DNA from: Coix lacryma-jobi var. lacryma-jobi
Taxonomy: Eukaryota > Streptophyta > Magnoliopsida > Poales > Poaceae
NCBI GenBank assembly: GCA_009763385.1
Contig: CM019826.1
Coordinates: forward strand, 82,097,942 to 82,161,941
DNA length: 64,000 nt
Direction: 5' to 3'
In this document: piece by piece, positions 34,310 to 44,320 of the stretch
How positions within the stretch are numbered: the first letter of the stretch is position 1
Layout: each line of letters begins with the position of its first letter
Notes under the pieces: model-generated
What the model saw: only the letters and a program-made list of their open reading frames with translations
The model's database searches: none
What the model was told of the DNA's origin: nothing
Position numbers and translations under genes: made by a program

Positions 34310-35867
34310 TGAAAGGATCAAGATGCCCAAGAGGGGGGGTGAATTGGGCTTTTCTAAAACTTCTTGCGATAATAAAACCTATCAAGCCCCAATTAACCCC
34401 TTAGAGCCTAGAGGTGGTTTGACAAGAATCAATTGCACAAAAGACTATCGCTAAACTATTTCTACTCTAGCATGACAATTCAACTTATGAAAGCAACAAG
34501 TAAATGCGGAATTGAATTGCTCAAAGGTAAATGCGTAGAGAAGAGAGTAGAGATGACACGACGATCTTTTTGCCGAGGTATCGAGGTGTCGGCACACCCC
34601 CTAGTCCTCGTTGGAGCACCCGCGCAAGGGTATCGCTCCCCCTTGATCCGCGCAAGGATCAAGTGCTCACTACGAGCTGATTCTTCGCCACTCCGGCCCG
34701 GTGAATCGCTCGCTACCGGTCACAACTTGGCTTGGGTCATCCACAAAGCCTCCGGATGATCACCAAGCTCTCCGATCGCCACCAAGCCGTCTAGGTGATG
34801 CCGATCACCAAGAGTAACAAGCTAGAACTCTCACTTGACCAAGACAAGGCCAAAGAGATGGATGGATGCACACTTGCTACTCAATTCTCACTAGGAGGTG
34901 TCTAATTCTCACAATTAGCAATCACTTAACCTCACTAGGGCTCTTGCACTCACTCACACTCACAAGGTGTTTCTCAGCTGATGGAAGTGGCAAGAACACT
35001 CAAATGGATGGAGGCAAGGAAGTATATATACCCCTCAACCCGGCCATCCAAAATCAGCACAAGACAGGTATTTTGCGGGGGCATCGGACGCGCCGATGCC
35101 AGGCATCGGACGCTCCGATGACCCCGTCCAACGGTCTACTGCACCTTCTTGTCAGACATGATTATAGAGCATCGGACGCTGGCGAGTGTCCGATGCCCCT
35201 GCATCGGACGTGTCCGATGCCGAAAAGACCTCTCTGGATCCTCTCTGCATGGCCATCGGACGCTGGCCCTCAGCGTCCGATGCCCTGCACAGTTCACTCC
35301 CAAGTGAACAGTGACACCAGACGATCCGATGTGGCACCATCGGAGCCTCCGATGCCACGCACCAGACCAAACCCTAGGTCGGTGTGGGCATCGGAGCCTC
35401 CGATGCCCACTGATCCAGCATCCGATGCCCATACCAAGGGCAAGATCAACTCGGATCGCGACGCGGTCTTAACGACTTTTGTTCCTCTCGACATAAGGCA
35501 TCTCTCTGAGCTACCTAGGGCTATGAAATAACAAGTGTGCACCACACCTACCTCAATAGACTCATCTAGGTCAAGCTACTGATTCACACCCCTCTTTATA
35601 GTACGGCCAAAGGAAAAAACAAAGACCTAAGACTACCTAAGTGTCCTTCAACACCATGCGACACTTAGCCTAGCCTACCACCGTCTTCGTCGTCTGTCCT
35701 TTGAAAACCGAAACGATTTCCATCGCCAGGGGACATGAACTCCATATGCCCGTATCGTCGCCGTTACCGTGACCTAACTCATCTCTGTTTCTGCAAAACA
35801 CACGTTAGTCACAGTAATCTTGTGTTTCATCCAATCACCGAAACCACTAGGGGCCAATAGGCGTTCA
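34310..35867 (-). repeat. E6 3' LTR, 1558 bp
   Basis: On the plus strand it runs TGAAAGGATCAAG ... GGCGTTCA, followed by the reverse-complemented purine tract. TATATATA lies at 35023-35030. In LTR orientation the palindrome array (35083-35430) is immediately upstream of it. Several differences from the other LTR are C/G to T/A changes at CpG sites within the palindromes. Confidence 0.95.
35083..35430. repeat. GCATCGGA/TCCGATGC inverted-repeat array in the E6 3' LTR
   Basis: About eight inverted repeats share CATCGGA and TCCGATG arms but have different centres and spacers, for example GCATCGGACGCGCCGATGC, GCATCGGACGTGTCCGATGC and GCATCGGAGCCTCCGATGC, and a pair with 11-base arms CATCGGACGCT/AGCGTCCGATG around seven bases. 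The 5' LTR has the same array at about 50986-51350 with one extra 13-bp unit. Confidence 0.92.
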
Positions 35868-36306
35868 ATCTCCCCCTTTTTGGTGATTGATGACAACACG
35901 AGATCGAGTATAGAGAGAAGAGGTTTTTAAATCATGACATGTATGAACTTGCAATAAATAAGAGAAAATGATTAGGGGCAAGTTCAAAACATGTCATGCC
36001 ATCATCCTGCACTCAACAAGTTAGAGTGAATAGCAAGTGCAGGAGAAAAGAGCTCATATACATAAACAAGTGAGAATTGAGCACAAGTAAAGAGCGAAGC
36101 GAAATGACATGTCATATATAAAATCATAGTGAGCACAAACATGTCATGAGATCCATAGCATAAGTATGTAACATAAATATGCACAAAAGATGCGATAAGT
36201 AAAGAGCGTATGTGAATATAACACATCAAAAGACACAATGCCCTCTCAGAACACTCCCCCTGTCGCTATACTCGGCCACTCTCCCCCTTTGGCATCAAAC
36301 GCCAAA
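35868..36306 (-). other. E6 polypurine tract and 3' tail
   Basis: On the minus strand AAAAAGGGGGAGAT at 35868-35881 abuts the LTR as the polypurine tract. Further purine runs (GGGGGAGT, AAAGGGGGAGAG) lie at about 36255-36290, just after the ORF3 stop. The sequence between has no coding capacity. Confidence 0.8.
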
Positions 36307-38991
36307 CTAAGCGTCGGAGGGCGGAGGTGGTGCAGACGAGTCAGGTGCCATCTCCGGAGTCCTCTGCGTGAACTCAAACTGCTGAAGTAGGGCCTCGGAG
36401 TCGGAGGACGAGTCGCCGGGAGCCTGCTGACCCTCTGTAGCTGGACGTTGTGGAGAAGCGGTCTGGGACGGGTCCGGCACTGACTGCTCTGCCTGCTCGA
36501 TCTGCTCTGACACTGGCTCTGTCGCAGTCTCGGTCTGTGTAATCGTGTCAGCCTGAGGCTCGGAGGGCGGAAGCGCTGGGAAAGCGGACAACGCAGGCTG
36601 CATGGACGTGGTCGTCTCGGACTGGACTGGCTCTGTCTGCTCTGAAGACGCGACCGAGCTCGGAAGAGTCTCTGTGGTGGAGGTCACAGGAGCCGTCGAC
36701 GTCTGAACCGGATCCGGAAGATCTGGAGTGGGAAATCCGGTGAGCTCGCTGAACGTGGCCGACAGGTCTCGAGTGACAGAGGTCGTCGTAGCAAAGAGCG
36801 ACTCTGTCGGCCTGGGAGTGAACCCTGTGCGGAGCGGACTGAAGAGCGGGGCCCCGCCTGGAGTAGAGAAACTCGTGAACTGCGAGGAGCTGGGGCTCGA
36901 AAGCTGCGGCTGTTGAGCAAACTGAGGCGGCGGACCGAACAACTGCGGCTGAGGAAGGACAGGTGGCTGCCACTGAAGCTGCTGCTGTGGGGGAGGCTGC
37001 TGCCACTGCCACTGGGGAGGTCCACTCGCCAGCCTCTCCATGAAGCTCAAGGTCTGCTGCTGTAGAGCCATCATCTGGCGCTGAAGAGCATCAGACCGCT
37101 CCTGTGCCTGCTGCTGAGCGAGGGCCTGCTGCTGGGCTAACCGCTGCTGCTCCTGGGCAAGCCTCTGGACGTCCTGGGTGACAGTCCTCTGCTGCTCCTC
37201 CATCCGGGCCAGAATAGCGAGTAAAGCTGGGTCGGAGGAAGCAGTACCGCTGGACCCTGCCTGGTGGTCGTGAGCTCTAGGCTGGTAGCGGGGCGGGAGC
37301 TGGTAGTCCTCATCTGAGCTGTCCGTGGGATCTGAGGCCACGTGTGGGTCACCACCCGCGAGATCGGCAAGCTCCTGCTCCGCGAGCGCCTGAACGGCCT
37401 CGTCCTGCTGCTGAGCAGACTCTGGCACCTCAGGTCTCTGACGTGTGCTAGTCTGTGCCTGCTGCTCTGGCTGTCTGCGGTCCCGACCGTATCCCAACAA
37501 CTGGCTCATGTTATACTCGGGGAAGACGGTCGCTGACCCGGTGAGGGACTGACTGAGGCGAGTACCTGTAGTGGCAGCTACCTTCCAAAGAATGTAGGAG
37601 ATCCAGTGCGCGTACGGTAGCTGCATGCGGGCCTTAATGCCCTCTGCCACTGTGTCCTCTATCTCACACAAGATGACATCCCAGACGTCGAACTCCTGCT
37701 GCCTGAGCATATATGCAAGAAGCCATAGCTGCAGCCGTGAAAGTCCCTCTCCGAAGCCGACCCGAGGAAGTAAAGTCCGCCGTAGGATCGCGTTGAGGAT
37801 CCGAGCCGTAGGGGTGAGATCCCTCGGAGTGCGGCTCGAACCCTCACCGAACGGTTCTGTGAAGCATGGACAGACCAAATCGGTCGAAGGCTGGGCGCCA
37901 CCGTGAGGGCGACGGGGTGGCTCTGTCCGGTCGTAACACAAGTCATGGATCCGGGTCTGTGATCGTGTCAATCCAAACCAATCCCGGATCTCGGACGAGA
38001 ACAGTCTGTAGTGGTCCCCCTCCAGTGCAAACTCAATAGTCTCTCGGTCGGGGTGCACCCACAGCGAAGCGTAAAACTGAAATACCCAGTCCTCAATATA
38101 GGAACCAGACCGCCCCAGTAGGTCTGCCAGACCAGGTAGGTAGGTGAGTGAGGGGCGAATCTGCTCTCCGGCTGCGCCTACAACTGCCTCAAGTGAGCAA
38201 ACACGCTGGGGCCGCAAAGAGATCCCAGCGTTCCTGTATCCCTGGTAGAAGTCCTCCTGCAGCACTGTATAGAAGGACGGACCAGCCTGCTCCTGTCGCT
38301 CCCTGGGAAACCACTGCTCCACTGGCACAAGTCGAAGGGTCTGGATCTGTGAGCAAGTGGCGCCCCTGAGGTCTAGTCGCTGTATCGGCGGAGGTGCACG
38401 CCGCGACGGAGGACGGGCTCCCCACAGAGGGACGTCGGGCCGGGGTGGCACCGCAGTCCTGCGACGGGTCGACCGGCGTCGTGGAACCTCCTCAGGAACC
38501 TCCTCCTCTGCCTCTGCCTCTGGAGCCTCTGCCTCAGGTGCCTCTGCGTCCTCGGCCTCTGCCTGGCCCTCCCCGGAGCTCTCGGGCTCAACGCCGGGCG
38601 AGGTGAACGTCGTCCGACGACCGGCAGCCATGAGCGTGCCAGTCGGCGAACCGTGGCGACGCTCGACCTCCTCGATCGCTCTGCGCTGCTCGGGGGACAG
38701 CTGATCCTCAATCCTAAGTCCGCCCGCACTGCCACCGCGCTCTGCACACTCGGCGGCGTCTGCCACTGCCTGAGCCTGAGCTGCCTCTCGCTCCTGACGA
38801 GTGCGCTTCCGGCGCACGATAAGCTTCCCCTTCCCAGGCCGCTGACCGGAAGGGGGACGACGGGGAGGAGAGTCTCCAGGGCCACCACTGACGTTCTTGC
38901 AGCGTGGCATTGCTGACAAGAACAGGAACCTGGGACTGCCTCTGAAAGAGCAACTGACGCTGAGAAGCACTAACAACCAGCTGAGAAGCAA
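36307..38991 (-). CDS. E6 ORF3: extra open reading frame between pol and 3' LTR (env-position)
   Basis: An uninterrupted frame of 894 codons sits where SIRE/Maximus elements carry an additional or env-like ORF. Two starts are possible: 38991, giving a hydrophobic leader (MLLSWLLVLLSVSCSF), or 38910 (MPRCK). Parts: a basic N-terminus (GKGKLIVRRKRTRQEREAAQ), an acidic E/A repeat, a globular middle (residues about 215-500; EDWVFQFYASLWV, FALEGDHYRLFSSEIRDWFGL), and a glutamine-rich coiled-coil and Pro/Ser/Thr-rich C-terminus. The middle recalls ATHILA ORF1/plant mobile-domain proteins, from memory only. I see no C-terminal membrane anchor, so an envelope role is unsupported. Function unknown. 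Confidence 0.8.
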   Translation of the reverse strand: MLLSWLLVLLSVSCSFRGSPRFLFLSAMPRCKNVSGGPGDSPPRRPPSGQRPGKGKLIVRRKRTRQEREAAQAQAVADAAECAERGGSAGGLRIEDQLSPEQRRAIEEVERRHGSPTGTLMAAGRRTTFTSPGVEPESSGEGQAEAEDAEAPEAEAPEAEAEEEVPEEVPRRRSTRRRTAVPPRPDVPLWGARPPSRRAPPPIQRLDLRGATCSQIQTLRLVPVEQWFPRERQEQAGPSFYTVLQEDFYQGYRNAGISLRPQRVCSLEAVVGAAGEQIRPSLTYLPGLADLLGRSGSYIEDWVFQFYASLWVHPDRETIEFALEGDHYRLFSSEIRDWFGLTRSQTRIHDLCYDRTEPPRRPHGGAQPSTDLVCPCFTEPFGEGSSRTPRDLTPTARILNAILRRTLLPRVGFGEGLSRLQLWLLAYMLRQQEFDVWDVILCEIEDTVAEGIKARMQLPYAHWISYILWKVAATTGTRLSQSLTGSATVFPEYNMSQLLGYGRDRRQPEQQAQTSTRQRPEVPESAQQQDEAVQALAEQELADLAGGDPHVASDPTDSSDEDYQLPPRYQPRAHDHQAGSSGTASSDPALLAILARMEEQQRTVTQDVQRLAQEQQRLAQQQALAQQQAQERSDALQRQMMALQQQTLSFMERLASGPPQWQWQQPPPQQQLQWQPPVLPQPQLFGPPPQFAQQPQLSSPSSSQFTSFSTPGGAPLFSPLRTGFTPRPTESLFATTTSVTRDLSATFSELTGFPTPDLPDPVQTSTAPVTSTTETLPSSVASSEQTEPVQSETTTSMQPALSAFPALPPSEPQADTITQTETATEPVSEQIEQAEQSVPDPSQTASPQRPATEGQQAPGDSSSDSEALLQQFEFTQRTPEMAPDSSAPPPPSDA

Positions 38992-40494
38992 ACCACTGAC
39001 TCAAACTCCCCCTGACACGGAGAAACTCTGCCGCTGTCACTCGCGAGGCTTGGCCTCGATCCTTACCCGCGGGCTTGGCCCCGGGTTAACTGACACTGCC
39101 CAACTGTCAAGCTGCAAACCACTGACTCGCTGCGAGAGGAGGGAGGATATATAAGCACACATATAGGCTAGGGAGAAGAAGGCCCTAAAGAAGCAACGCA
39201 GAGGAGATAAGAAGGGAATTGGCTTTGCTACCTGTCGAGCGACGAAATGACCCTGAGCAAGAGATGAGGAATGATGGTAGGGCACCCACACGTGACACCA
39301 ACAGGGACTGCACAAGATTGGAGATGAAACGAGGTCACAAAGTGATAGAACAGGCATGTTGGCAATTCATCGAGCACCTTACGGACATGGGATAGAAGTA
39401 GGGTGGGGAGGTGCTCACTGGTTGGGAGCCGGCTGAGAAGATCGCCGGAGTGGGGAGGAGACGCGAGGGAGACGATCTCCGGCGAAGGAGGCGTGGACGC
39501 CGGCGAGCTTGAGAGAGTTCCGACGAAGTGGTGCTCTGGTGGAGTGCGGACAGGAGCACGCGCGAGAGCTGGAGCGAGTGGTAGGCGGCGGCCGGTGGCT
39601 GTCGTGGTGAAGCACGGCGGCGCGGCGGAGGTCGAGCAGCCGGCGGCGAGGGGGCACGACGAGGGCGCTCGGTGGAGGATAGGGCACGGGCTCGGGTGAT
39701 TGAGCGAAAGAGGAAGAAGACGATGGATATGACGTGTGGGACCAAACCGTCAGTAGAAGAGCCTATTTGCGCCGCTAAAGGAGCATCGGACGCGCCGATG
39801 AAAACACATCGGACGCGCCGATGCCTAACCAGAGAGCTCCAGAAACGCCGAAAACGCATCGGATGCGTCCGGTGCCTGACCATCGGATGCTAAGCAGCTT
39901 CTGATGGTTCATCAGAGGCTCCGTTGAGAGCATATCGGACGCGGGCAGTTCACTGTTTCAGCCGGGGCTGCCTACAGTGCAGGCATCGGATGCTGCATCC
40001 GATGCTCTATTTGAGCATTTTCGAAGATCTCTGTTGCGGCTCCCTCTCCCAACCAAGTTCCAACTCAAATAAGAGGCAAATAAACACCAGTTGGAACCTA
40101 GTATGAGCATCCTCGCAAAAACCCTCTATTTTATAAATATTTTGCCATAGGCTACATATCATTTTTAGGTAAAATAGGCAATAAATCCCGAGGAGACAAC
40201 ATGTGGCCACCAAAACTGGGGGTCTCAACCATAAGGAGCCTCAAATGCTCCCCCTAGCGGTGGACGAACACAGCGGTTGCTCAAAACCTAACCAAAAAGA
40301 ACTGACAAAGCAACAAACATGCATATGCAATGCAATACGGAATTTGAATCTAGGTTGCTTGTCAAGTTTGCTCATGGGCAAGCTTCTTCACACGCTTTTT
40401 AGGGCGGTTATCGTAACCACGTCTGACAAGCCTATATGCATAGCGGAATTTAAACATGGCATATGATACAATGCAATGCAAAGAAAACCTCCTT
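38992..40494 (-). promoter_or_regulatory. E6 pol-ORF3 spacer with palindromes and TATA-like box
   Basis: The spacer is 1.5 kb. On the minus strand an array of CATCGGACGCG/CATCGGATG motifs (about 40010-39778) resembles the LTR array, and a TATATAT box lies at 39153-39147, roughly 160-240 nt before the two possible ORF3 starts. This could be an internal promoter for ORF3. The 182-codon frame at 39883-39335 is low-complexity (Arg/Ser/Pro) and probably not coding. Confidence 0.45.
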
Positions 40495-42893
40495 TCACCT
40501 TTTGACAAAGTTACTTAGATCAAGCACATTAAGCTCACTTCGCAATCTACAAAGAGTGTTTTCATCTAGGGGTTTTGTGAAGATATCCGCCAATTGATCT
40601 TCGGTTCTAACTCCCTCTAAGGATATGTCTTTCTTGGAAACATGGTCTCTAAGAAAGTGATGGCGAATATCTATGTGCTTTGTGCGAGAGTGTTGAACAG
40701 GGTTGTTAGCAAGCTTAACCGCGCTCTCATTGTCACACAACAAAGGTACCCTTTCTAGAACTACACCATAGTCTAAAAGGGTTTGTTTCATGTAAAGGAT
40801 TTGTGCACAACAAGCACCCGCGGCTATGTATTCCACCTCGGCGGTAGACAAGGCCACACTATTTTGCTTCTTTGAACTCCAAGACACTAGTGATCTCCCA
40901 AGCAAATGGCACCCTCCGGATGTGTTTTTTCTATCTACTTTGCAACCCGCGTAATCCGAATCGGAATACCCAACGAGTTGGAAGTTAGCTCCTTTGGGAT
41001 ACCAAAGGCCAAAGCTTGGGGTGTGCTTTAGGTACCTAAGGATTCTCTTCACTGCTATGAGATGTGATTCCCTAGGATCGGCTTGAAAACGAGCACACAT
41101 GCAAACACTAAACATGATGTCAGGCCTAGATGCGGTCAAATATAACAAACTACCAATCATAGAACGGTAGAGAGTTTGATCAACCGGGTTACCTCCCACA
41201 TCTAGGTCGAGGTGTCCGTTGGTTGGCATTGGAGTCTTGATAGGCTTGCAATCATCCATGTTGAAGCTCTTGAGGAGGTCTTTTGTGTACTTCTCTTGAG
41301 ATATAAAAGTCCCCTCCTTCAATTGCTTGACTTGAAAGCCTAGGAAGAATGTGAGCTCGCCAATCATAGACATCTCGAACTCCTTCGACATCAAATCACC
41401 AAATTCCTTGCAATAGGCTTCATTTGTTGACCCGAAGATGATATCATCGACGTAGACTTGACAAATGAAGATCTCTCCATCAAGCTTCTTGGTGAATAGT
41501 GTGGTGTCAACCTTCCCAATGGTGAAGCCCTTCTCAATGAGAAAGTCCCGGAGGCGCTCGTACCATGCTCTAGGGGCTTGCTTGAGCCCATATAGCGCCT
41601 TGGACAACCTATAAACATGATTAGGATATCTAGGGTCTTCAAACCCGGGAGGTTGATCAACATAGACTAGTTCATTTATGAAGCCATTTAAAAATGCACT
41701 TTTCACATCCATTTGATATAATTTAATGTCATGATGTGATGCATATGCAAGGAGGATACGAATGGCTTCGAGTCTTGCAACCGGTGCAAAGGTCTCTCCA
41801 AAATCCAAGCCTTCAACTTGAGAGAACCCCTTTGCCACTAGCCTTGCCTTGTTTCTAACAACCGTGCCTTGATCATCTTGCTTGTTCCTAAACACCCATT
41901 TTGTTCCAATGACACTTGCGCCTTTTGGTCGCTCTTCAAGTGTCCAAACTTGGTTGCGGGTGAAGTTGTTTAATTCTTCATGCATGACATTCACCCAATC
42001 CGGATCACCTAGAGCTTCATCTACAATGGTAGGCTCAACAAGAGAAACAAAGGAGTGATGTTCCATAAATAAAGCAAGTTTTTGAGAGCGAGTCATTACA
42101 CCCCTTGTCGGACTCCCTATGATGAGATCTTGAGGATGAGCTTGTAGTAGAGGAGTAGTCCTTCGATCAACCACTTGAGGGGCCGCTTGTGGAGCACCAA
42201 CATCTTGAGCTTGTACCACCATTTGATCATGTGAGACATGAGTATCTTCATTTGGATCCCTTCCATCTTTGTCATCATCAAGTGGTACATTGGATGAGGA
42301 TGGCTTGTCAATGACTTGCACATCATCATCATCATCTTTAGGCTTGATGGCTCCAACCGGCATGTTCTTCATTGCTTCCCTCAATGGTTCATCACTTACA
42401 TCATCAAGATTCTCATGCTCTCCTTGAGAGCCATTAGATTCATCGAATTCCACATCATATGTTTCTTCTACCATCCCGGTGGCATGGTTGAATACTCGAT
42501 ATGCTTTGGACTTCAATGAGTAACCAACAAGAAAACCAATATCACATCGACGTTGAAACTTCCCTAGGTGTTGGCGCTTCTTGTAGATGAAGCATTTGCA
42601 CCCAAACACTCTAAAGAAGGATACATCCGGCTTCTTGTTGTTGAGTAGCTCATAGGGGGTCTTGCCAAGTAGACGATGGGGGAACAATCGGTTTGATGCA
42701 TAGCAAGCAGTGTTGATTGCTTCCGCCCAAAATCTCTCCGGTGTAGAGTACTTGTCTAGCATTGTCCTTGCTAGGGTGATTAGAGTCCGGTTCTTCCTCT
42801 CAACTACCCCATTTTGTTGTGGTGTGTAGGTTGCGGACACTTCATGCTTGATCCCAACTTCATCACATTATTCCTCAATATGGGTGTTCATCT
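40495..42893 (-). CDS. pol: E6 pol: integrase C-half, RT, RNase H
   Basis: The frame is open for 781 codons from 42840. Integrase Glu region YTPQQNGVVERKNRT at the start, integrase C-terminus, a variable acidic linker (about residues 130-240), RT from about residue 300 (MDVKSAFLNGFINELVYVDQ, ALYGLKQAPRAWY, catalytic YVDDIIFGS) and RNase H (GYSDSDYAGCKVDRK, STAEVEYIAA, KHIDIRHHFLRDH, ADIFTKPLDE). Just upstream, the integrase reads on to about 42893 through one TAA at 42868-42870 and then meets E7 sequence. Protease and the first two integrase catalytic Asp residues are missing, so the copy is not autonomous. Confidence 0.95.
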
Positions 42894-43126
42894 GCTTTGG
42901 TGAAAACTGGTGGACGGGTCTCGGTGAAATCCACATATGTAGTCTCACGGTTGATGTCGTGACGACCACGGTGACCATTGTTCTGTTGCACTTGGTTTTG
43001 TGCCATCAGGTTAGCAGCGGCTGCCAAGGCTGCAATGTCATCTGCTAGCGTAGCAGGAACAGGTGGAGGGTTTGGAAGGTTGGCATCATCAGAACCTCCA
43101 GCTCCAGTGCGAGTATTCACAGGCAT
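42875..43126 (-). pseudogene. gag: E7 gag, N-terminal fragment
   Basis: It begins MPVNTRTGAGGSD and continues through a Pro/Ala stretch to TYVDFTETRPPVFTKADE, the segment preceding the conserved gag core of Tekay-type gypsy elements. The last few codons before the stop at 42875 come from the E6 side of the deletion junction. About 250 nt separate it from the leader ORF upstream. Confidence 0.8.
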
Positions 43127-43383
43127 CTGTTAAGCAACTTGGAACTTAGCATTCATAGATAGGGTTCTGAAACAACTGACTGATAAGCTTCACTGATACA
43201 AAGGTTGATAGATTGATAAAGATGACTGACAGATAACAACAGACTGATAAGGGGGAAAAAGGTACGAAAAGAAAGATACAGACTGACTTAACAAAAGATA
43301 GACTAACGCTCCTAAACCTAGACTAAGGTTTTAGGTAAGCAGGTGGTACAGACACAAGGGAACTCCATCTCCTAAAGACGGGT

Positions 43384-43989
43384 CTAGTCCTCATCGATGA
43401 TGATCATTTCTTTGTCGTCGTCTTCTTCGAGGATGAGCTCAGGCTCTTCCTCCTCGTCCTCGTCTTCAGCGTGGACGTCCTCAGCAGGTTCAATTCCTTC
43501 GTCCACGTCTGGCTCTTGTTCCACATCGGGTTCTTCCACTACTCCATCCTCAGGGTCTTCCATAACCGGGGGTACCAAGGGGTGGAGTTGATCATACAGC
43601 TGATGCACTTCCTCATGAAGCATATCATTGAACTGTTCAATCTAAGCTGTGTACTGCTGCAGTCCGTGGAGCTCGGCTCTGGTGACGTCCTCGCGGATCC
43701 AAGCATCATTGCGCTGCTCGATAGCGCGAACCGTGTTCCGGTCGGCCTGCTCCAGGGAAGCTCGTGTCTCATAAAACTCCAAGCGTGAGTGGTAGAAGTC
43801 ATGCTCCAAGTTCTTCAGCTCAGCCTTCAGATCCTTGATCTCCTCCTTCAGGTTCTTACGGGTGCGGCGGGGAAAGCGACGACCATTGGAAGATTCGACA
43901 GTCTCTTCTCCAACGCGTGGTGCCAGCTGATGGCGCGGCACGCCATTGGGTCCAGTTGACTTGCGAGAAGTCAGCTTGATACGGGCCAT
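43384..43989 (-). pseudogene. E7 leader ORF: histone H3 tail-like N-terminus, coiled coil, acidic tail
   Basis: This 201-codon frame begins 315 nt after the PBS and precedes gag. It has one TAG at 43644-43642 (codon 116), consistent with a CAG change. The N-terminus MARIKLTSRKSTG matches the H3 start MARTKQTARKSTG at 10 of 13 positions, keeping R2, K4, R8, K9, S10 and T11 (H3 numbering). After a one-residue offset, PRHQLA matches H3 PRKQLA. Residues about 40-110 are charged and heptad-like (NLKEEIKDLKAELKNLEHDF), predicting a coiled coil. The last 59 residues are 33 Asp/Glu (about 56%), as in acidic histone-binding tails. Function unknown. A histone-tail mimic or chromatin-binding leader protein is my inference. 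Confidence 0.82.
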
Positions 43990-44304
43990 GTCTGGACAAG
44001 ATTAGATGGATGAGAAAGGCTAGCAAGAACAAGTAAAGGCATACTACCCCAACGAACTTAGAGAGGAAGTTAACTTAAGTGATTATGACATGATGCATGA
44101 ATCGTTCCTACGGAACAAAGCAATGCAATAAATAAATAAGGAACATAGGGCTTAAAACATGTTGTTCCAATAGCTAGTGTTGCCATATGAGAGACAAGAT
44201 GAGAGAAGCAATTTGGACTCAAAATAGTCAAGTTTAGTTTGTTTGGACTCAAAAGGTCTTTTGAAGTTTTTCGCAAAAACGAACACTGCAACGTTAAAGT
44301 GAGA

Positions 44305-44317
44305 TGCTCCGATACCA
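44305..44317 (-). other. E7 primer-binding site (tRNA-Met type)
   Basis: The reverse complement TGGTATCGGAGCA lies three bases inside the LTR end at 44321. Confidence 0.92.
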
Positions 44318-44320
44318 CTC

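Noticed and set aside
34866..35531. 221-codon plus-strand frame in the E6 3' LTR (and its twin at 50770-51231)
   Set aside because: Antisense to the element and made of translated palindromes; the twin copy is shortened by the extra 13-bp repeat unit, so it is not kept as a protein.
36307..38991. ORF3 as a host gene caught between elements
   Set aside because: It lies inside E6 between pol and the polypurine tract, on the same strand, with the element's TSD outside; the extra-ORF position is typical for this lineage.
36307..38991. ORF3 as a retroviral-type envelope
   Set aside because: Only a possible N-terminal hydrophobic leader is visible; there is no C-terminal membrane segment or cysteine-rich ectodomain pattern.
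39335..39883. 182-codon minus-strand frame in the E6 spacer
   Set aside because: Arg/Ser/Pro-rich low-complexity translation without domain, overlapping palindromes, in a GC-rich segment where long chance frames are expected.
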